A stretch of DNA of 64,000 nucleotides. Source: JBCAXA01 sp038749025. GTDB lineage: Bacteria; Pseudomonadota; Gammaproteobacteria; Steroidobacterales; Woeseiaceae. Positions 16,258 to 24,595 of this stretch are shown here, in pieces (position 1 is the first letter of the stretch; each line of letters opens with the position of its first letter). A model generated the notes under the pieces. It did no database searches, had not been told where the DNA came from, and saw only the letters and a program-made list of their open reading frames with translations. Made by a program: the position numbers and the translations under genes. The DNA is taken from positions 133,389 through 197,388 of the forward strand of contig JBCDIL010000005.1 of NCBI GenBank assembly GCA_038749025.1. The letters run 5' to 3'.

Positions 16258-17246
16258 AGCTCTACGATTTCCACAGGAAACTTGTCGGGGTCCTCGACGA
16301 TAAACGATCGCTTCGATGCCAGCAGCGGACTTGCATGGTCGCTTAGCTCGGCAGTGATTCGACAGCCCGTCATCGTGACGCGGCGGCGAACAACCTCATA
16401 CTGGTGGGTCGCAAAGGTCCACATCGCGACACCCCGACTAGGCGGCCCGAGCGTTGGCGCAGGGCTCGGCACTCCGATATCGCCATGATCGAGCAGCACG
16501 AGATAGCCGGTACCGGAGCCGGGTGCGAATAACTGCAAGAACCGCTCGACCGAGCCAGCCTCCAACTTCAAGCCAGACGGAGATCCAACGGTTAGCGCCA
16601 TATCGCGACGGCACTCGAAACCCAATTGCTCAACGAAAAAACGGTTCACAGGGTCGGCGTTGGTAACGCAGCGAGCCGAGTACGCCGGCGCACCAATCGG
16701 CGCACCCGCGGGCATCGGGCCGACCGGCGTTAAGCCGTCGGGCCGCTTAACGCCCAATAGATAGACATCCTCGGGGCCAATAAAGTGGATTTCTGACGAT
16801 GTGTACGTTTCGCCGGTGGGGCTTTGGAAATCGAGGTCTTTTCGCCCAACACTCGATGGAACCCCCAGCGCGGCTAGCTTCGCTTCGCGAGCATCGATGT
16901 CGTGCATGGGGAAGCCGATCGACAAACCGCCGATGTGGCGACCACTCGTTTCGGGGCGTATGACCGGCTCGCTACTGTCGACCTCAATTACGCGAACCGC
17001 GACGTTGGCCGCCGCATCGGTACGAGTGCACAGGCATGCGCGCCACGAGCCACTGTCCGGTAATCCAAGATAGCTCGCGCCGGCGCGATCGGCGTCGCTG
17101 CTAATCCATGCGCTCTGTTCGAGACCGAACCCGTCGGACAACATCGTCACGACCGCATCGCCGCTCGCTGTTACGTAGGTGATGGTATGGAGTGGGCTAA
17201 CGAGTGCATCGGCACTGCTGCTAGTGGGAGCGAATACGTCTTGCAT
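16254..17246 (-). CDS. Tandem VOC-fold protein
   Basis: A 330-residue cytoplasmic protein with two VOC-like halves, about residues 15-165 and 185-330. HTITYVTASGDAVVTMLSDGFG and SARCVTNADPVNRFFVEQLGFE start the modules, and the last strand ends KFPVEIVEL. The His/Glu metal ligands are not clearly conserved by eye, so it may bind rather than cleave its ligand. AGGAAAG precedes the ATG. It lies 8 bases after the DUF1330 gene and overlaps the oxidase gene downstream. The size is that of two-domain ring-cleavage dioxygenases, but catalysis is not shown. Confidence 0.65.
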   Translation of the reverse strand: MQDVFAPTSSSADALVSPLHTITYVTASGDAVVTMLSDGFGLEQSAWISSDADRAGASYLGLPDSGSWRACLCTRTDAAANVAVRVIEVDSSEPVIRPETSGRHIGGLSIGFPMHDIDAREAKLAALGVPSSVGRKDLDFQSPTGETYTSSEIHFIGPEDVYLLGVKRPDGLTPVGPMPAGAPIGAPAYSARCVTNADPVNRFFVEQLGFECRRDMALTVGSPSGLKLEAGSVERFLQLFAPGSGTGYLVLLDHGDIGVPSPAPTLGPPSRGVAMWTFATHQYEVVRRRVTMTGCRITAELSDHASPLLASKRSFIVEDPDKFPVEIVEL

Positions 17247-17254
17247 CGTCTTTC

Positions 17255-17545
17255 CTAGTCGCCGACCAAGATCACTTCGACATCAGCGATCCCGTCTCTG
17301 AGTTTTTTGATCTCCGCGTAAGCGTCGGAGTTCCAGAAGTCGAGCGCCCGTTGCCGATTCGGCCACTCCGATACTGCGACCGAGGTATAACCGCTGAGGG
17401 TACCCTCTAACAGCTCGGCACCCGGTGCGAGTACGACGTAGCGTCCGCCGTACTCGGCGACCAGTTCGGCCGCGGCCTTACCGTAACCGGCGATAAAACG
17501 GTCGCGATCATGAATCTTTGCTGCAATCAGCATGTAGGCCGCCAT
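17255..17545 (-). CDS. DUF1330 protein
   Basis: A 96-residue protein with a ferredoxin-like alpha+beta barrel of the DUF1330 (dimeric alpha-beta barrel) family: AAYMLIAAKIHDRDRFIAGY at the N-terminus, GGRYVVLAPGAELLEG, and VAVSEWPNRQRALDFWNSDAYAEI, the typical helix near the C-terminus. Members are small cytoplasmic proteins often found beside catabolic enzymes; the reaction is unknown. The ATG at 17545 overlaps the upstream stop (TAATG) with GGGGGC in front. An ATG at 17551 would add two residues. Confidence 0.75.
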   Translation of the reverse strand: MAAYMLIAAKIHDRDRFIAGYGKAAAELVAEYGGRYVVLAPGAELLEGTLSGYTSVAVSEWPNRQRALDFWNSDAYAEIKKLRDGIADVEVILVGD

Positions 17546-18420
17546 TAGCATTGCCCCCGTCCGGCAGTCTGTGCCGTTTTGTCGTGATAAAGAAACTGGC
17601 TGCAGATCGCTGCCACGTCGTTAGGCACGATCTCCATGTAATTCAGCGGCCACTCGGGCCGATCAATCAATACAGCCGATTGTGCATGCTCAAGAGTGCG
17701 TGGCGTTTTGTCGTAGAGGCCATCACCGGGATTGATCAAAGCGATCGGTTGGTCGAGTGACGCAATGTCGTCGGCGAATTGTTGGTTGTAGTCGAACACG
17801 GCGAGATGGCCACGCTCGGTGCCCTCCGGGCGCCGAACGATCTCGGCGAATGTCGTCGCCAGTGGCGCTAAGCCCCGACTTTGGTCGCAGTGTGTAACGA
17901 GCGACTCCCATAGGCGCCGATAGCGAGTACCGTCGGTGTCGAGCGGCACCGGTGTAAACGCACGGCGTAACGCATTGACCTCACTGTCGGTCATCGCAGC
18001 CGCCGACGAGAGCACCAAACGTCCAACGGCGGCGCGCCGCTGACATGCCGCCGCAACCGCTAGCTTCGATCCGGCATGGATGCCGAAAAGATCGATGCCT
18101 GTTAGCGACAGAGCATCGGCAACATCCCAAACGCAGCTCGCGTAGTCCGCGGCCGTGGCAGCCGCGGGCGGAGCACTTGACTCGCCGTAGCCAGGGATAT
18201 CGATCGCGATCACTTCTGTGTGTTCGCCCATCAATGCCGCGAACGCGCTGAGACCGCGGCTTGATTGCGGAAACATATGCAGGCAGAGGAGCGCGGCTCG
18301 CTCCGGTTGGCGCTTCCCGGCGATACGTACATGCACCTGGCCGAAGCGCCCGTTCACAAAAGCGCGGCGAATTGGACGCGCATGGCGTCGTACGGCCGAT
18401 TGCAGCGGAATCGCTATCAT
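17545..18420 (-). CDS. Alpha/beta-hydrolase-fold protein, His at nucleophile elbow
   Basis: A 291-residue protein of the alpha/beta-hydrolase fold and the first gene of the long leftward operon. Strand 3 and the loop VIAIDIPGYGES (70-81) are typical. The nucleophile elbow reads GIHAG (113-117), with His115 where Ser normally sits. The C-terminal segment where the catalytic His is expected reads RPEWPLNYME and has none. The protein may therefore not be a classical hydrolase. A relative with GFHSG is encoded at 22932-23741. No ribosome site precedes the ATG at 18420. A 35-bp inverted repeat lies 5-39 bases upstream of the start codon. Confidence 0.72.
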   Translation of the reverse strand: MIAIPLQSAVRRHARPIRRAFVNGRFGQVHVRIAGKRQPERAALLCLHMFPQSSRGLSAFAALMGEHTEVIAIDIPGYGESSAPPAAATAADYASCVWDVADALSLTGIDLFGIHAGSKLAVAAACQRRAAVGRLVLSSAAAMTDSEVNALRRAFTPVPLDTDGTRYRRLWESLVTHCDQSRGLAPLATTFAEIVRRPEGTERGHLAVFDYNQQFADDIASLDQPIALINPGDGLYDKTPRTLEHAQSAVLIDRPEWPLNYMEIVPNDVAAICSQFLYHDKTAQTAGRGQC

Positions 18421-18424
18421 TTAC

Positions 18425-18459
18425 ATATGTGTATCAATATTCCCGTCTGATACTCATAT
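18425..18459. promoter_or_regulatory. Large inverted repeat in the promoter of the hydrolase operon
   Basis: ATATGTGTATCA (18425-18436) and TGATACTCATAT (18448-18459) are inverted repeats matching at 11 of 12 positions across an 11-base spacer. The half-site TGATAC(A/T)CAT recurs at 10343-10371 and 19289-19298. The repeat sits between the convergent end of the IclR gene and the start of the leftward operon, where a repressor or activator dimer would control the hydrolase promoter. Confidence 0.55.
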
Positions 18460-18495
18460 TTACACAGCCGTTGATCACTTGCCAACCAAAACCGG

Positions 18496-19308
18496 TTATC
18501 GCAAACGAAACAGCGTTTTGACTTTGTGTTCAGCGACGAGCCGCTTTAACACCTTGCGATGCTCGTCACCCCGGGCCGCGATGCGATCGCTCGGCCCAAC
18601 GATACCGAGCACGAGCGGTTCGGCGCGATCACTGGTGACGATCGGCGTACAAATCGCGCCAATGCCTTGCATGAATCGATCACAACCCATCGCGCTGCCG
18701 CGCTCCGTCAACTCCGTATGCGTCGCCTCGATCAGCGACTGATCGACGGAAGCGAATTGCTCTGGGTCGTTCTCGGCTAGTCGTTCAAGCGACGCTGCCC
18801 GTTCAGAGTCGTCCATGGCGCTGAGCGCCACGATGCCGGTGTGGGTCTGGTACAGCGGCATCATCGTTCCGATACGTACCGAGACGCCGACGCTTTGTTG
18901 GCTCTCGAGCCCGTAGATGATCCGAATTCTGAGATTGATCCGGCGACTAAGATTGATGGTCTCGCGAGTCTCGTTATTAAGCTGCCCAGCGAGATCGACA
19001 ATCGATGCTTCACGCGACAGAAAATCCCGCGACCACTCGGAGACCATCGACAACGCCGGCGATGGCACGTAGGTCCAGCGCTCCGCATCGTAGTCGGCGT
19101 AGCCAAGATCGTGAATCGACTTCAATAATGCGTGCGTACTGGTGAGCGGATAGTTCAGCGCAGTGGCCACTTCTTTGGCCGACATGGCCCGGCGCTCGCG
19201 CTCGAACAATTCGAATATCTCGAAGACACGGCGCACGGATTTAACGGTTTTATCGATGGAGATCTCCTGCCCCACAGGCCGCGGTTCCAATACACATATG
19301 CGAACCAT
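18496..19308 (-). CDS. IclR-family transcriptional regulator
   Basis: A 270-residue DNA-binding regulator. The winged helix-turn-helix starts at TVKSVRRVFEIFELFER (residues 21-37) with the recognition region SAKEVATALNYPLTSTHALLKSI; the effector domain follows from about 95 with GTMMPLYQTHTG and GIGAICTPIV. IclR proteins sense aromatic or other carbon sources. The start is uncertain: ATG 19308 has no ribosome site, GTG 19275 (residue 12) would leave the IR at 19283-19306 just upstream as an autoregulatory site, and AGGAG stands before an ATC codon at residue 18. It is divergent from the TonB receptor gene and follows the promoter of the hydrolase operon. Confidence 0.88.
   Translation of the reverse strand: MVRICVLEPRPVGQEISIDKTVKSVRRVFEIFELFERERRAMSAKEVATALNYPLTSTHALLKSIHDLGYADYDAERWTYVPSPALSMVSEWSRDFLSREASIVDLAGQLNNETRETINLSRRINLRIRIIYGLESQQSVGVSVRIGTMMPLYQTHTGIVALSAMDDSERAASLERLAENDPEQFASVDQSLIEATHTELTERGSAMGCDRFMQGIGAICTPIVTSDRAEPLVLGIVGPSDRIAARGDEHRKVLKRLVAEHKVKTLFRLR
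19283..19306. promoter_or_regulatory. Candidate IclR operator
   Basis: GGTTC (19283-19287) and GAACC (19302-19306) are inverted around CAATACACAT (19289-19298), which matches the half-site TGATACACAT at the hydrolase operon promoter. The site lies just upstream of the likely promoter of the TonB receptor gene and at or before the IclR start. Position fits divergent control of both. Confidence 0.45.
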
Positions 19309-19315
19309 ACAACGA

Positions 19316-19344
19316 TTGCAGTGCTAAATCCTGAATGATATAAA
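19316..19344 (+). promoter_or_regulatory. Sigma-70-type promoter for the TonB receptor operon
   Basis: TTGCAG (19316-19321) and TATAAA (19339-19344) are separated by 17 bases and point rightward. The leader to the GTG at 19438 is about 85 bases and holds a second small inverted repeat, ACATT/AATGT at 19351-19368. Confidence 0.5.
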
Positions 19345-19437
19345 CCTAGTACATTCATGCAAAAATGTTATAGCCTTAATACAACCTAACAGTTTCGTTA
19401 CGTAAAGGGGCGTTGACAGTCCCCGGGGGAGAGAACC

Positions 19438-21768
19438 GTGAAACGAGCGTTTACCGTCGCGTCGTCGTTGGCCTTGCTAGCCGGCACGACCTTATGGACG
19501 GCACCAACTGTGCTTTCAGCGCAAGAAAACGACGACGATGATGCAATCGACCTCATTGTCGTTTCAGCCCGAAAGCGCGACGAGGTCATCACCGACATTC
19601 CGATCGCAATAACCGCGTTCGATGCAGCGAAGATCGAATCGCTGGGCCTGCAGAGCATCATTGACTTGCCGGCGGTAACACCGGGCTTTGTCTATGAGAA
19701 GTTCGCGGGTCTGCCGGGCCGCTTTGACAACAGCCCACGTTTTCGTGGCATCTCAGTCAACTCGTTAGCCCCGAGCCGACAAACGGCGTCGGTGTTCGTC
19801 GACGGGATTTTCGTCTCGAACGGCGTTCAAGGGATTGGCCTTGAAGACATTGAGCGCGTCGAAATCATTAAAGGGCCGCAGTCGGCGTATTTCGGTCGGC
19901 TAACGTTCGGCGGCGCCATTAACTACGTCACGCGAACGCCGGGCGATGAGTTCAAAGGCCGGGCATCCGTTTTCGCGGGAGACTACGACGACTATCGCGC
20001 CAACGTCAGTATCGAGGGACCGCTGATCAGCGATGTCATGTCGGGTCGCTTAACTGCCGCTTACAACGACAAAGGCGGCCACTACTTGAACGAGAGCACC
20101 GGTGACGAGCTGGGCCAGGAACGTACGTCATCGATCGGCGGCACGCTGTATATCACCCCGACGGATAACCTCGAGATCAAAATCCGTGGTTTTTATTACG
20201 AGAACGATGACGGCGCTCCGGCCTACGCGTTTGCTGGCCTGAACGACCACAACTGCGGCCCACTGGGTGGACCTGACGACGACACAACGATTTGTGGCGA
20301 TGTTCCAATCCGTGGTCCGGACCTCAACCTGGAAACACCCGCTGGGTTAACCAACGCACTGACCAATAATCTGATTGCGCTAAACGGTAGCAACCTGCTC
20401 AATGTTGGACTCGATCGTGAATCGACACGACTTAGCGCTCAATTCAACTACGACTTTGGCAACAACCTGGTGCTAAGCGGGCTGTTTGGCATCAACGATG
20501 AGGAAGTGCGCTTGCTTCGCGATGCCGACGATACGGCAGACTTTGCCTACGTCTCCTACTCGGGTCGTAAGTTTGAAGACCAAAGTTTCGAGCTGCGTCT
20601 GTCCGGTACCGCGTTCGAGGAGCGGATGGACTGGTCGGTCGGCTTTAACATGTTCGAGCAGGAGTTCGTTAGCAACGGCGAATTCATCGTACCGCCGCTC
20701 GGCTTCTTCGCCTTTGGCGGCGGTGAGCCTGGCCAGGAAGACATTGAAACGACAGGCATTTTCGGTAGCGTCAGTTATGCGATCAACGATGCATGGCGTG
20801 TCACGCTGGAGGGCCGCAGCCAAGAAGACGACATTACCGACGACGGTGACATCACAGACGGCGAACCCGGTAACAACGTCACTTTCGACAACTTCCTGCC
20901 GCGCGCGATTGTTGAGTGGACGCCCGCCGATGGCACACTGCTTTACGCCAGCTACTCCGAAGGGAACCTGCCGGGTGGCTTTAACGGCGAGGTGGCGCTG
21001 CTGACACCTGCGCAACTCGCTGAGCTACGCTCCATCGAAAGCGGTGCTGGCCCTGAGTTCGAAGAGGAAACGCTGGCCAACCACGAAATCGGTTGGAAAC
21101 AACAATTGCCGAACGGGAGAGGCGTAGTCACGCTGGCCGCGTTCTTCATGGAACGAACCGATCAAACGTTCCGCCGCGCCGATATCGTCGCAGACGCTAC
21201 ACAACCCACTGGCTTCAACCAAGTTGACTACTTCATCAATGCGGGCGAGTCAGAGGTAACCGGTTTTGAATTCGACGGCGAGTTTGTCATAAACGACAAC
21301 CTGACCCTCGAAGCCACACTGGCTTACATCGACTCAGAATTCAAAGTGTTCAATTCGGGCGTTCACAACGAGCTGTTCGGCACCGAGGATGCCAGTGGTA
21401 AGCGCGGTGAGCGGTTCCCAGAATGGAGCGGCTCGGTATCGGCACTGTTCGGCGGTGAAATTAGTGCCGAGATGAGCTGGTTCGGTCGTGCCGATTTGTT
21501 CTACCAGGGCGAGCGATTCGCCGACGAAGGCAACCTAACGACGGCGCCAGGTGGCTCACAGATCAACCTGCGTGGCGGTGTGACAACCGACCGGTACCGG
21601 GCAGAGATCTTCGTCACCAACCTGACCGATGACGATACACCAACAGCGATCAACCGCTTCCGCGATTTGTCGTTCGCAACGCCGCTGTTCGACTTCAGCA
21701 CGTTCGGTTACCAAATCGGTTTGCGCGATCGTCGCCAAGTCGGTATCCGCGCTAGCGTTAACTTCTAG
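19438..21768 (+). CDS. TonB-dependent outer-membrane receptor
   Basis: A 776-residue outer-membrane transporter. It has a signal peptide (to about LSAQEN, residue 25), a TonB-box-like DLIVVSARKR near 34, a plug domain with RFRGISVNSL and VEIIKGPQSAYFGRLTFGGA, and a 22-strand beta-barrel ending in Phe (RASVNF). TonB and proton motive force drive import of a large or scarce ligand. The GTG start has GGGGGAGAG just before it. It lies downstream of the divergent IclR gene and ahead of an oxidoreductase and a hydrolase, so import of the substrate of this catabolic cluster is likely; a siderophore is less likely because no Fur site is visible. Confidence 0.9.
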   Translation: MKRAFTVASSLALLAGTTLWTAPTVLSAQENDDDDAIDLIVVSARKRDEVITDIPIAITAFDAAKIESLGLQSIIDLPAVTPGFVYEKFAGLPGRFDNSPRFRGISVNSLAPSRQTASVFVDGIFVSNGVQGIGLEDIERVEIIKGPQSAYFGRLTFGGAINYVTRTPGDEFKGRASVFAGDYDDYRANVSIEGPLISDVMSGRLTAAYNDKGGHYLNESTGDELGQERTSSIGGTLYITPTDNLEIKIRGFYYENDDGAPAYAFAGLNDHNCGPLGGPDDDTTICGDVPIRGPDLNLETPAGLTNALTNNLIALNGSNLLNVGLDRESTRLSAQFNYDFGNNLVLSGLFGINDEEVRLLRDADDTADFAYVSYSGRKFEDQSFELRLSGTAFEERMDWSVGFNMFEQEFVSNGEFIVPPLGFFAFGGGEPGQEDIETTGIFGSVSYAINDAWRVTLEGRSQEDDITDDGDITDGEPGNNVTFDNFLPRAIVEWTPADGTLLYASYSEGNLPGGFNGEVALLTPAQLAELRSIESGAGPEFEEETLANHEIGWKQQLPNGRGVVTLAAFFMERTDQTFRRADIVADATQPTGFNQVDYFINAGESEVTGFEFDGEFVINDNLTLEATLAYIDSEFKVFNSGVHNELFGTEDASGKRGERFPEWSGSVSALFGGEISAEMSWFGRADLFYQGERFADEGNLTTAPGGSQINLRGGVTTDRYRAEIFVTNLTDDDTPTAINRFRDLSFATPLFDFSTFGYQIGLRDRRQVGIRASVNF

Positions 21769-21775
21769 CCCCCTG

Positions 21776-21816
21776 CCCGGTGGCAGTGGAGCCTTTATGG
21801 CTTCGCTGTCGCCGGG
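21776..21816 (+). terminator. Hairpin between TonB receptor and oxidoreductase genes
   Basis: CCCGGTGGCAG (21776-21786) pairs with CTGTCGCCGGG (21806-21816) with two imperfect positions, and is followed by TATCTTTG. It lies in the 60-base gap after the receptor stop and may reduce read-through into the downstream genes. Confidence 0.4.
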
Positions 21817-21828
21817 TATCTTTGTCTG

Positions 21829-22959
21829 ATGGCCAGCAGCGCCAACAGCCCCGATCGCAATACGGCCGTCGCCGAATTCGACGCGTTGTCCGCCGACAAG
21901 TCGATCGATGACGACAGCAACTACCAATGGTTGGTGGCCGAGCGCCCTGTCGGTAATGTAAAGCCCTCGGATTTTCGCTGGCACAAAACGTCGATTCCGA
22001 CACCGGCCGATGGCGAGGTACTCCTCAAAACGCTCTACCTCGGGCTCGCACCGGTCATGCGTTTCTACATGCAAGGCACAGGAGCTGCGGGTGAACGCGT
22101 GTTGCAACCGGGCGACGTTATCCACGGGCGTGGAGTCGCCGAGGTTGTGCAATCAAGGCACCCGGATTACCAAGAAGGCGACATCGTGCAGGGCCAAATC
22201 GGCTGGCAGACGTACAAGACGTCCACGCTGTCGTCTGGCGAGAAATTTTTCCGAATGCCGCCCAATGGTCTTCCGGCGGCGCTTGGTGCTGGCGTACTCG
22301 GGATGACCGGCTTATCGGCTTACGCCGGCTATGTGGTCTGTGGCTCGCCACGCGACAATGAGACGATGGTTTTGTCCGGCGCGGCGGGCGGCGTTGGCTC
22401 ACTCGTTGCACAGATGGCAGCGAACGTGTTTGGGGCCACCGTCACCGGTATCGCAGGCGGCGTAGAGAAGTGCCGGTTTATCGAGGAACTAGGCTGCCAA
22501 CAATCGATCGATTATTTGGCCAGTGACGTAGGCGAACGATTAGATCATTACGTACCGGATGGTATGGATTTGTACTTCGACAACGTCGGCGGCGAAATCT
22601 TGGAAGCTTGCCTCGAGCGGCTGCGTATGAACGCGCGTGTTGTCTTATGCGGATCGATTAGCGAGTACGCCCGCGACGTGCCGTTCAAACTGTCTAACTA
22701 CACCCGGTTACGCCGTAGCGATGCTGCGATGCGTGGTTTTTTCGTATACAACCACCTCGATCGTTGGCAACAGTGCATGGAGTCGTTGGCCGGGTGGATT
22801 CACGACGGCAAACTGAAACCGGTTCAGGATATCGAAGTTGGCTTTCAACACATGCCGAAGGCGCTCGCCAAGCTCTACTACGGCGGTAACGTCGGTGTGC
22901 AATGCTGCTCGGTACGAGGAGAACCAACATCATGGTCGACGACGACACCGATAACGTAA
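21829..22959 (+). CDS. NADP-dependent medium-chain oxidoreductase (CurA/PTGR-like)
   Basis: A 376-residue zinc-independent MDR-family enzyme. The N-terminal GroES-like domain includes GLAPVMRFYM and PGDVIHGRGVAEV; the Rossmann domain has GAAGGVGSLVAQMAA near 185-199 and FDNVGGEILEA. It resembles NADPH-dependent curcumin or leukotriene B4 reductases that reduce the C=C of enones, so reduction of an unsaturated ketone intermediate is likely. The C-terminus runs about 10 residues past the usual end because it overlaps the next gene by 28 bases. It follows the TonB receptor gene in the same direction. Confidence 0.82.
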   Translation: MASSANSPDRNTAVAEFDALSADKSIDDDSNYQWLVAERPVGNVKPSDFRWHKTSIPTPADGEVLLKTLYLGLAPVMRFYMQGTGAAGERVLQPGDVIHGRGVAEVVQSRHPDYQEGDIVQGQIGWQTYKTSTLSSGEKFFRMPPNGLPAALGAGVLGMTGLSAYAGYVVCGSPRDNETMVLSGAAGGVGSLVAQMAANVFGATVTGIAGGVEKCRFIEELGCQQSIDYLASDVGERLDHYVPDGMDLYFDNVGGEILEACLERLRMNARVVLCGSISEYARDVPFKLSNYTRLRRSDAAMRGFFVYNHLDRWQQCMESLAGWIHDGKLKPVQDIEVGFQHMPKALAKLYYGGNVGVQCCSVRGEPTSWSTTTPIT

Positions 22960-23741
22960 TCCACCTGGGGTATACGGCAACGCCAGGCGGTCAAATTCAC
23001 TGGCGTCGTTGCGGTGGCGGTAGCGACGCGCCCGACCTCTTCTTGCTACACCCAGCGCCGTTTACGTCGATGGCATACGAGCGCCTGATGCCACTCGTCG
23101 CAGGATCTCGTCGCGTCTGGGCCCCTGACTATCCCGGCTGCGGTGGCTCGTTTGCCATTCACGACGAACCGAGCATTGCGATGTACGCCGATGCGATCGC
23201 CGCAATGGCCGCGGCCGAAACGACCGGTCCAATCGACGTGCTGGGGTTTCATAGCGGCTGTCTCGTCGCAATCGCCATGGCACAGCAGGCTGGGATCTCG
23301 GTCCGGCGCTTGATTCTGGTTGATGTGCCCGCTTTCGAACCAGCGAAGCGCGACGAGCTGCGTGCGTCGTTGTCATTCCCAGCAGATTTGTCGGCCGATC
23401 CCGAAAGCATCGGTGGACTGTGGAGTATGGCCGTCGCGAAGCGCGCCGAGACTGACGGTCTCGACGCTGCCGTTCGCTTGTTTGCCGATAGCTTACGCCA
23501 CGCTGATCGCTGGCCGGGGACCTTTGTGGCGGCGTTTTCCTACGCGGTTGAGGCCGCTTGCGCGGGCGTTGAAAAACCGACAACGATCATCGCGACCGAC
23601 TCATCGTTGCTCGAGCCCAGTCGGCGAGCGGCGAGTCTGATACCAGCGGCTGAGCTCATTGAACTCTTAGCGATAAAACGCAGCGTCTTGCATGGCGCAG
23701 CGCCCGAACTCGCACCCGTCGTCACCGCTGCACTGGCGTAA
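22932..23741 (+). CDS. Alpha/beta-hydrolase-fold protein, GFHSG elbow
   Basis: A 269-residue protein of the alpha/beta-hydrolase fold. The oxyanion region LLHPAPFTS (38-46), WAPDYPGCGGS (63-73) and the nucleophile elbow GFHSG (105-109) are seen; His107 sits where the catalytic Ser is expected. A late His (SVLHGAAPE) could serve as the acid-base residue. It is related to the gene at 17545-18420, which has the same Ser-to-His change. The ATG at 22932 is preceded by GAGGAGA; the longer start at 22902 is not. Overlap with the oxidoreductase gene shows coupling. Confidence 0.75.
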   Translation: MVDDDTDNVIHLGYTATPGGQIHWRRCGGGSDAPDLFLLHPAPFTSMAYERLMPLVAGSRRVWAPDYPGCGGSFAIHDEPSIAMYADAIAAMAAAETTGPIDVLGFHSGCLVAIAMAQQAGISVRRLILVDVPAFEPAKRDELRASLSFPADLSADPESIGGLWSMAVAKRAETDGLDAAVRLFADSLRHADRWPGTFVAAFSYAVEAACAGVEKPTTIIATDSSLLEPSRRAASLIPAAELIELLAIKRSVLHGAAPELAPVVTAALA

Positions 23742-23755
23742 CGCATCGCGACGCC

Positions 23756-24595
23756 ATGTCGACGCTGAGCTATAGGTTGGGCTTGCCAGCGTGGGGATTT
23801 CCAGGCTGGCGAGACCGCTACTTCTACGATGCGCCGAGTCGTTTGGCGAACTACGCCAGCGTCTTCAATGCCGTGGAAGGCAACACGACCTTCTACGGGA
23901 TACCGGATCCGAAAACGATTGCGCGCTGGCGTGATGCGGTTGCCGGTACGGATTTCAAGTTCTGCTTAAAACTCCCGCGAGAGGTCACGCACGATGAGCG
24001 AGCTGACTTCAAGACGTTAGCCGCATTCTTGCGCGCAATCGAACCGTTAGGGAATCATCTAGGGCCGTTGTTGGTGCAGTTCCCGGCCGATATCGGTCCC
24101 GCCGAGATCGCTCGGATCGATGCAACACTGACACAGATTGCTGCTGGCTTGTCGACAGTCGTGGAGGTTCGTCACCCGGCGTTCTTCAGCGCACCGGCGT
24201 TGTTAGCGCCGACCTTGGAACAGCACAACGCGGGCCGGGTTGTGCTCGACGCGCAAGCCTTACATCGCGGCGACCGGGAACACCCCGAGGTCGTCGCTGC
24301 TCTGCACAAGAAGCCGGATCTACCGGTACTCGCAGACACGACAGGCAATCCCGCATTTATCCGGCTTGTCCTTCATCCCGACGAAGCTTCAAATGCTTCG
24401 ACCCTCGATGAGTGGGTGCGGCACGCGGAGCGTTGGTTACGCGAAGGCGACGATCTTTGGATGTTTATCCATTGCCCGAACAATTTGCACTGTCCGCCGT
24501 TCGCTCGCGACTTCCATCGTCGTTTGGTGACAGTGCGCCCGGGTGCCGGCCACCTCTCGGAATGGCCGGTACCCGAGCAAATCGGTTTACTTTAG
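23756..24595 (+). CDS. DUF72 (YecE-like) protein
   Basis: A 279-residue TIM-barrel-like protein of the DUF72 family, function not established. Typical features are the N-terminal GLPAWGFPGWRDRYFY, the VEGNTTFYGIP segment, FCLKLPREVTHD, VQFPADIGP and VEVRHPAFF. The C-terminal FIHCPNNLHCPPFARDF is the usual last block. It starts 14 bases after the hydrolase stop, with no obvious ribosome site, and may be a housekeeping neighbour rather than part of the IclR cluster. It overlaps the convergent PAE-family gene by 4 bases. Confidence 0.82.
   Translation: MSTLSYRLGLPAWGFPGWRDRYFYDAPSRLANYASVFNAVEGNTTFYGIPDPKTIARWRDAVAGTDFKFCLKLPREVTHDERADFKTLAAFLRAIEPLGNHLGPLLVQFPADIGPAEIARIDATLTQIAAGLSTVVEVRHPAFFSAPALLAPTLEQHNAGRVVLDAQALHRGDREHPEVVAALHKKPDLPVLADTTGNPAFIRLVLHPDEASNASTLDEWVRHAERWLREGDDLWMFIHCPNNLHCPPFARDFHRRLVTVRPGAGHLSEWPVPEQIGLL

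Noticed and set aside
20473..21015. A 180-codon minus-strand ORF within the TonB receptor gene
   Set aside because: It lies fully inside a well-supported receptor gene and has no recognisable motif.
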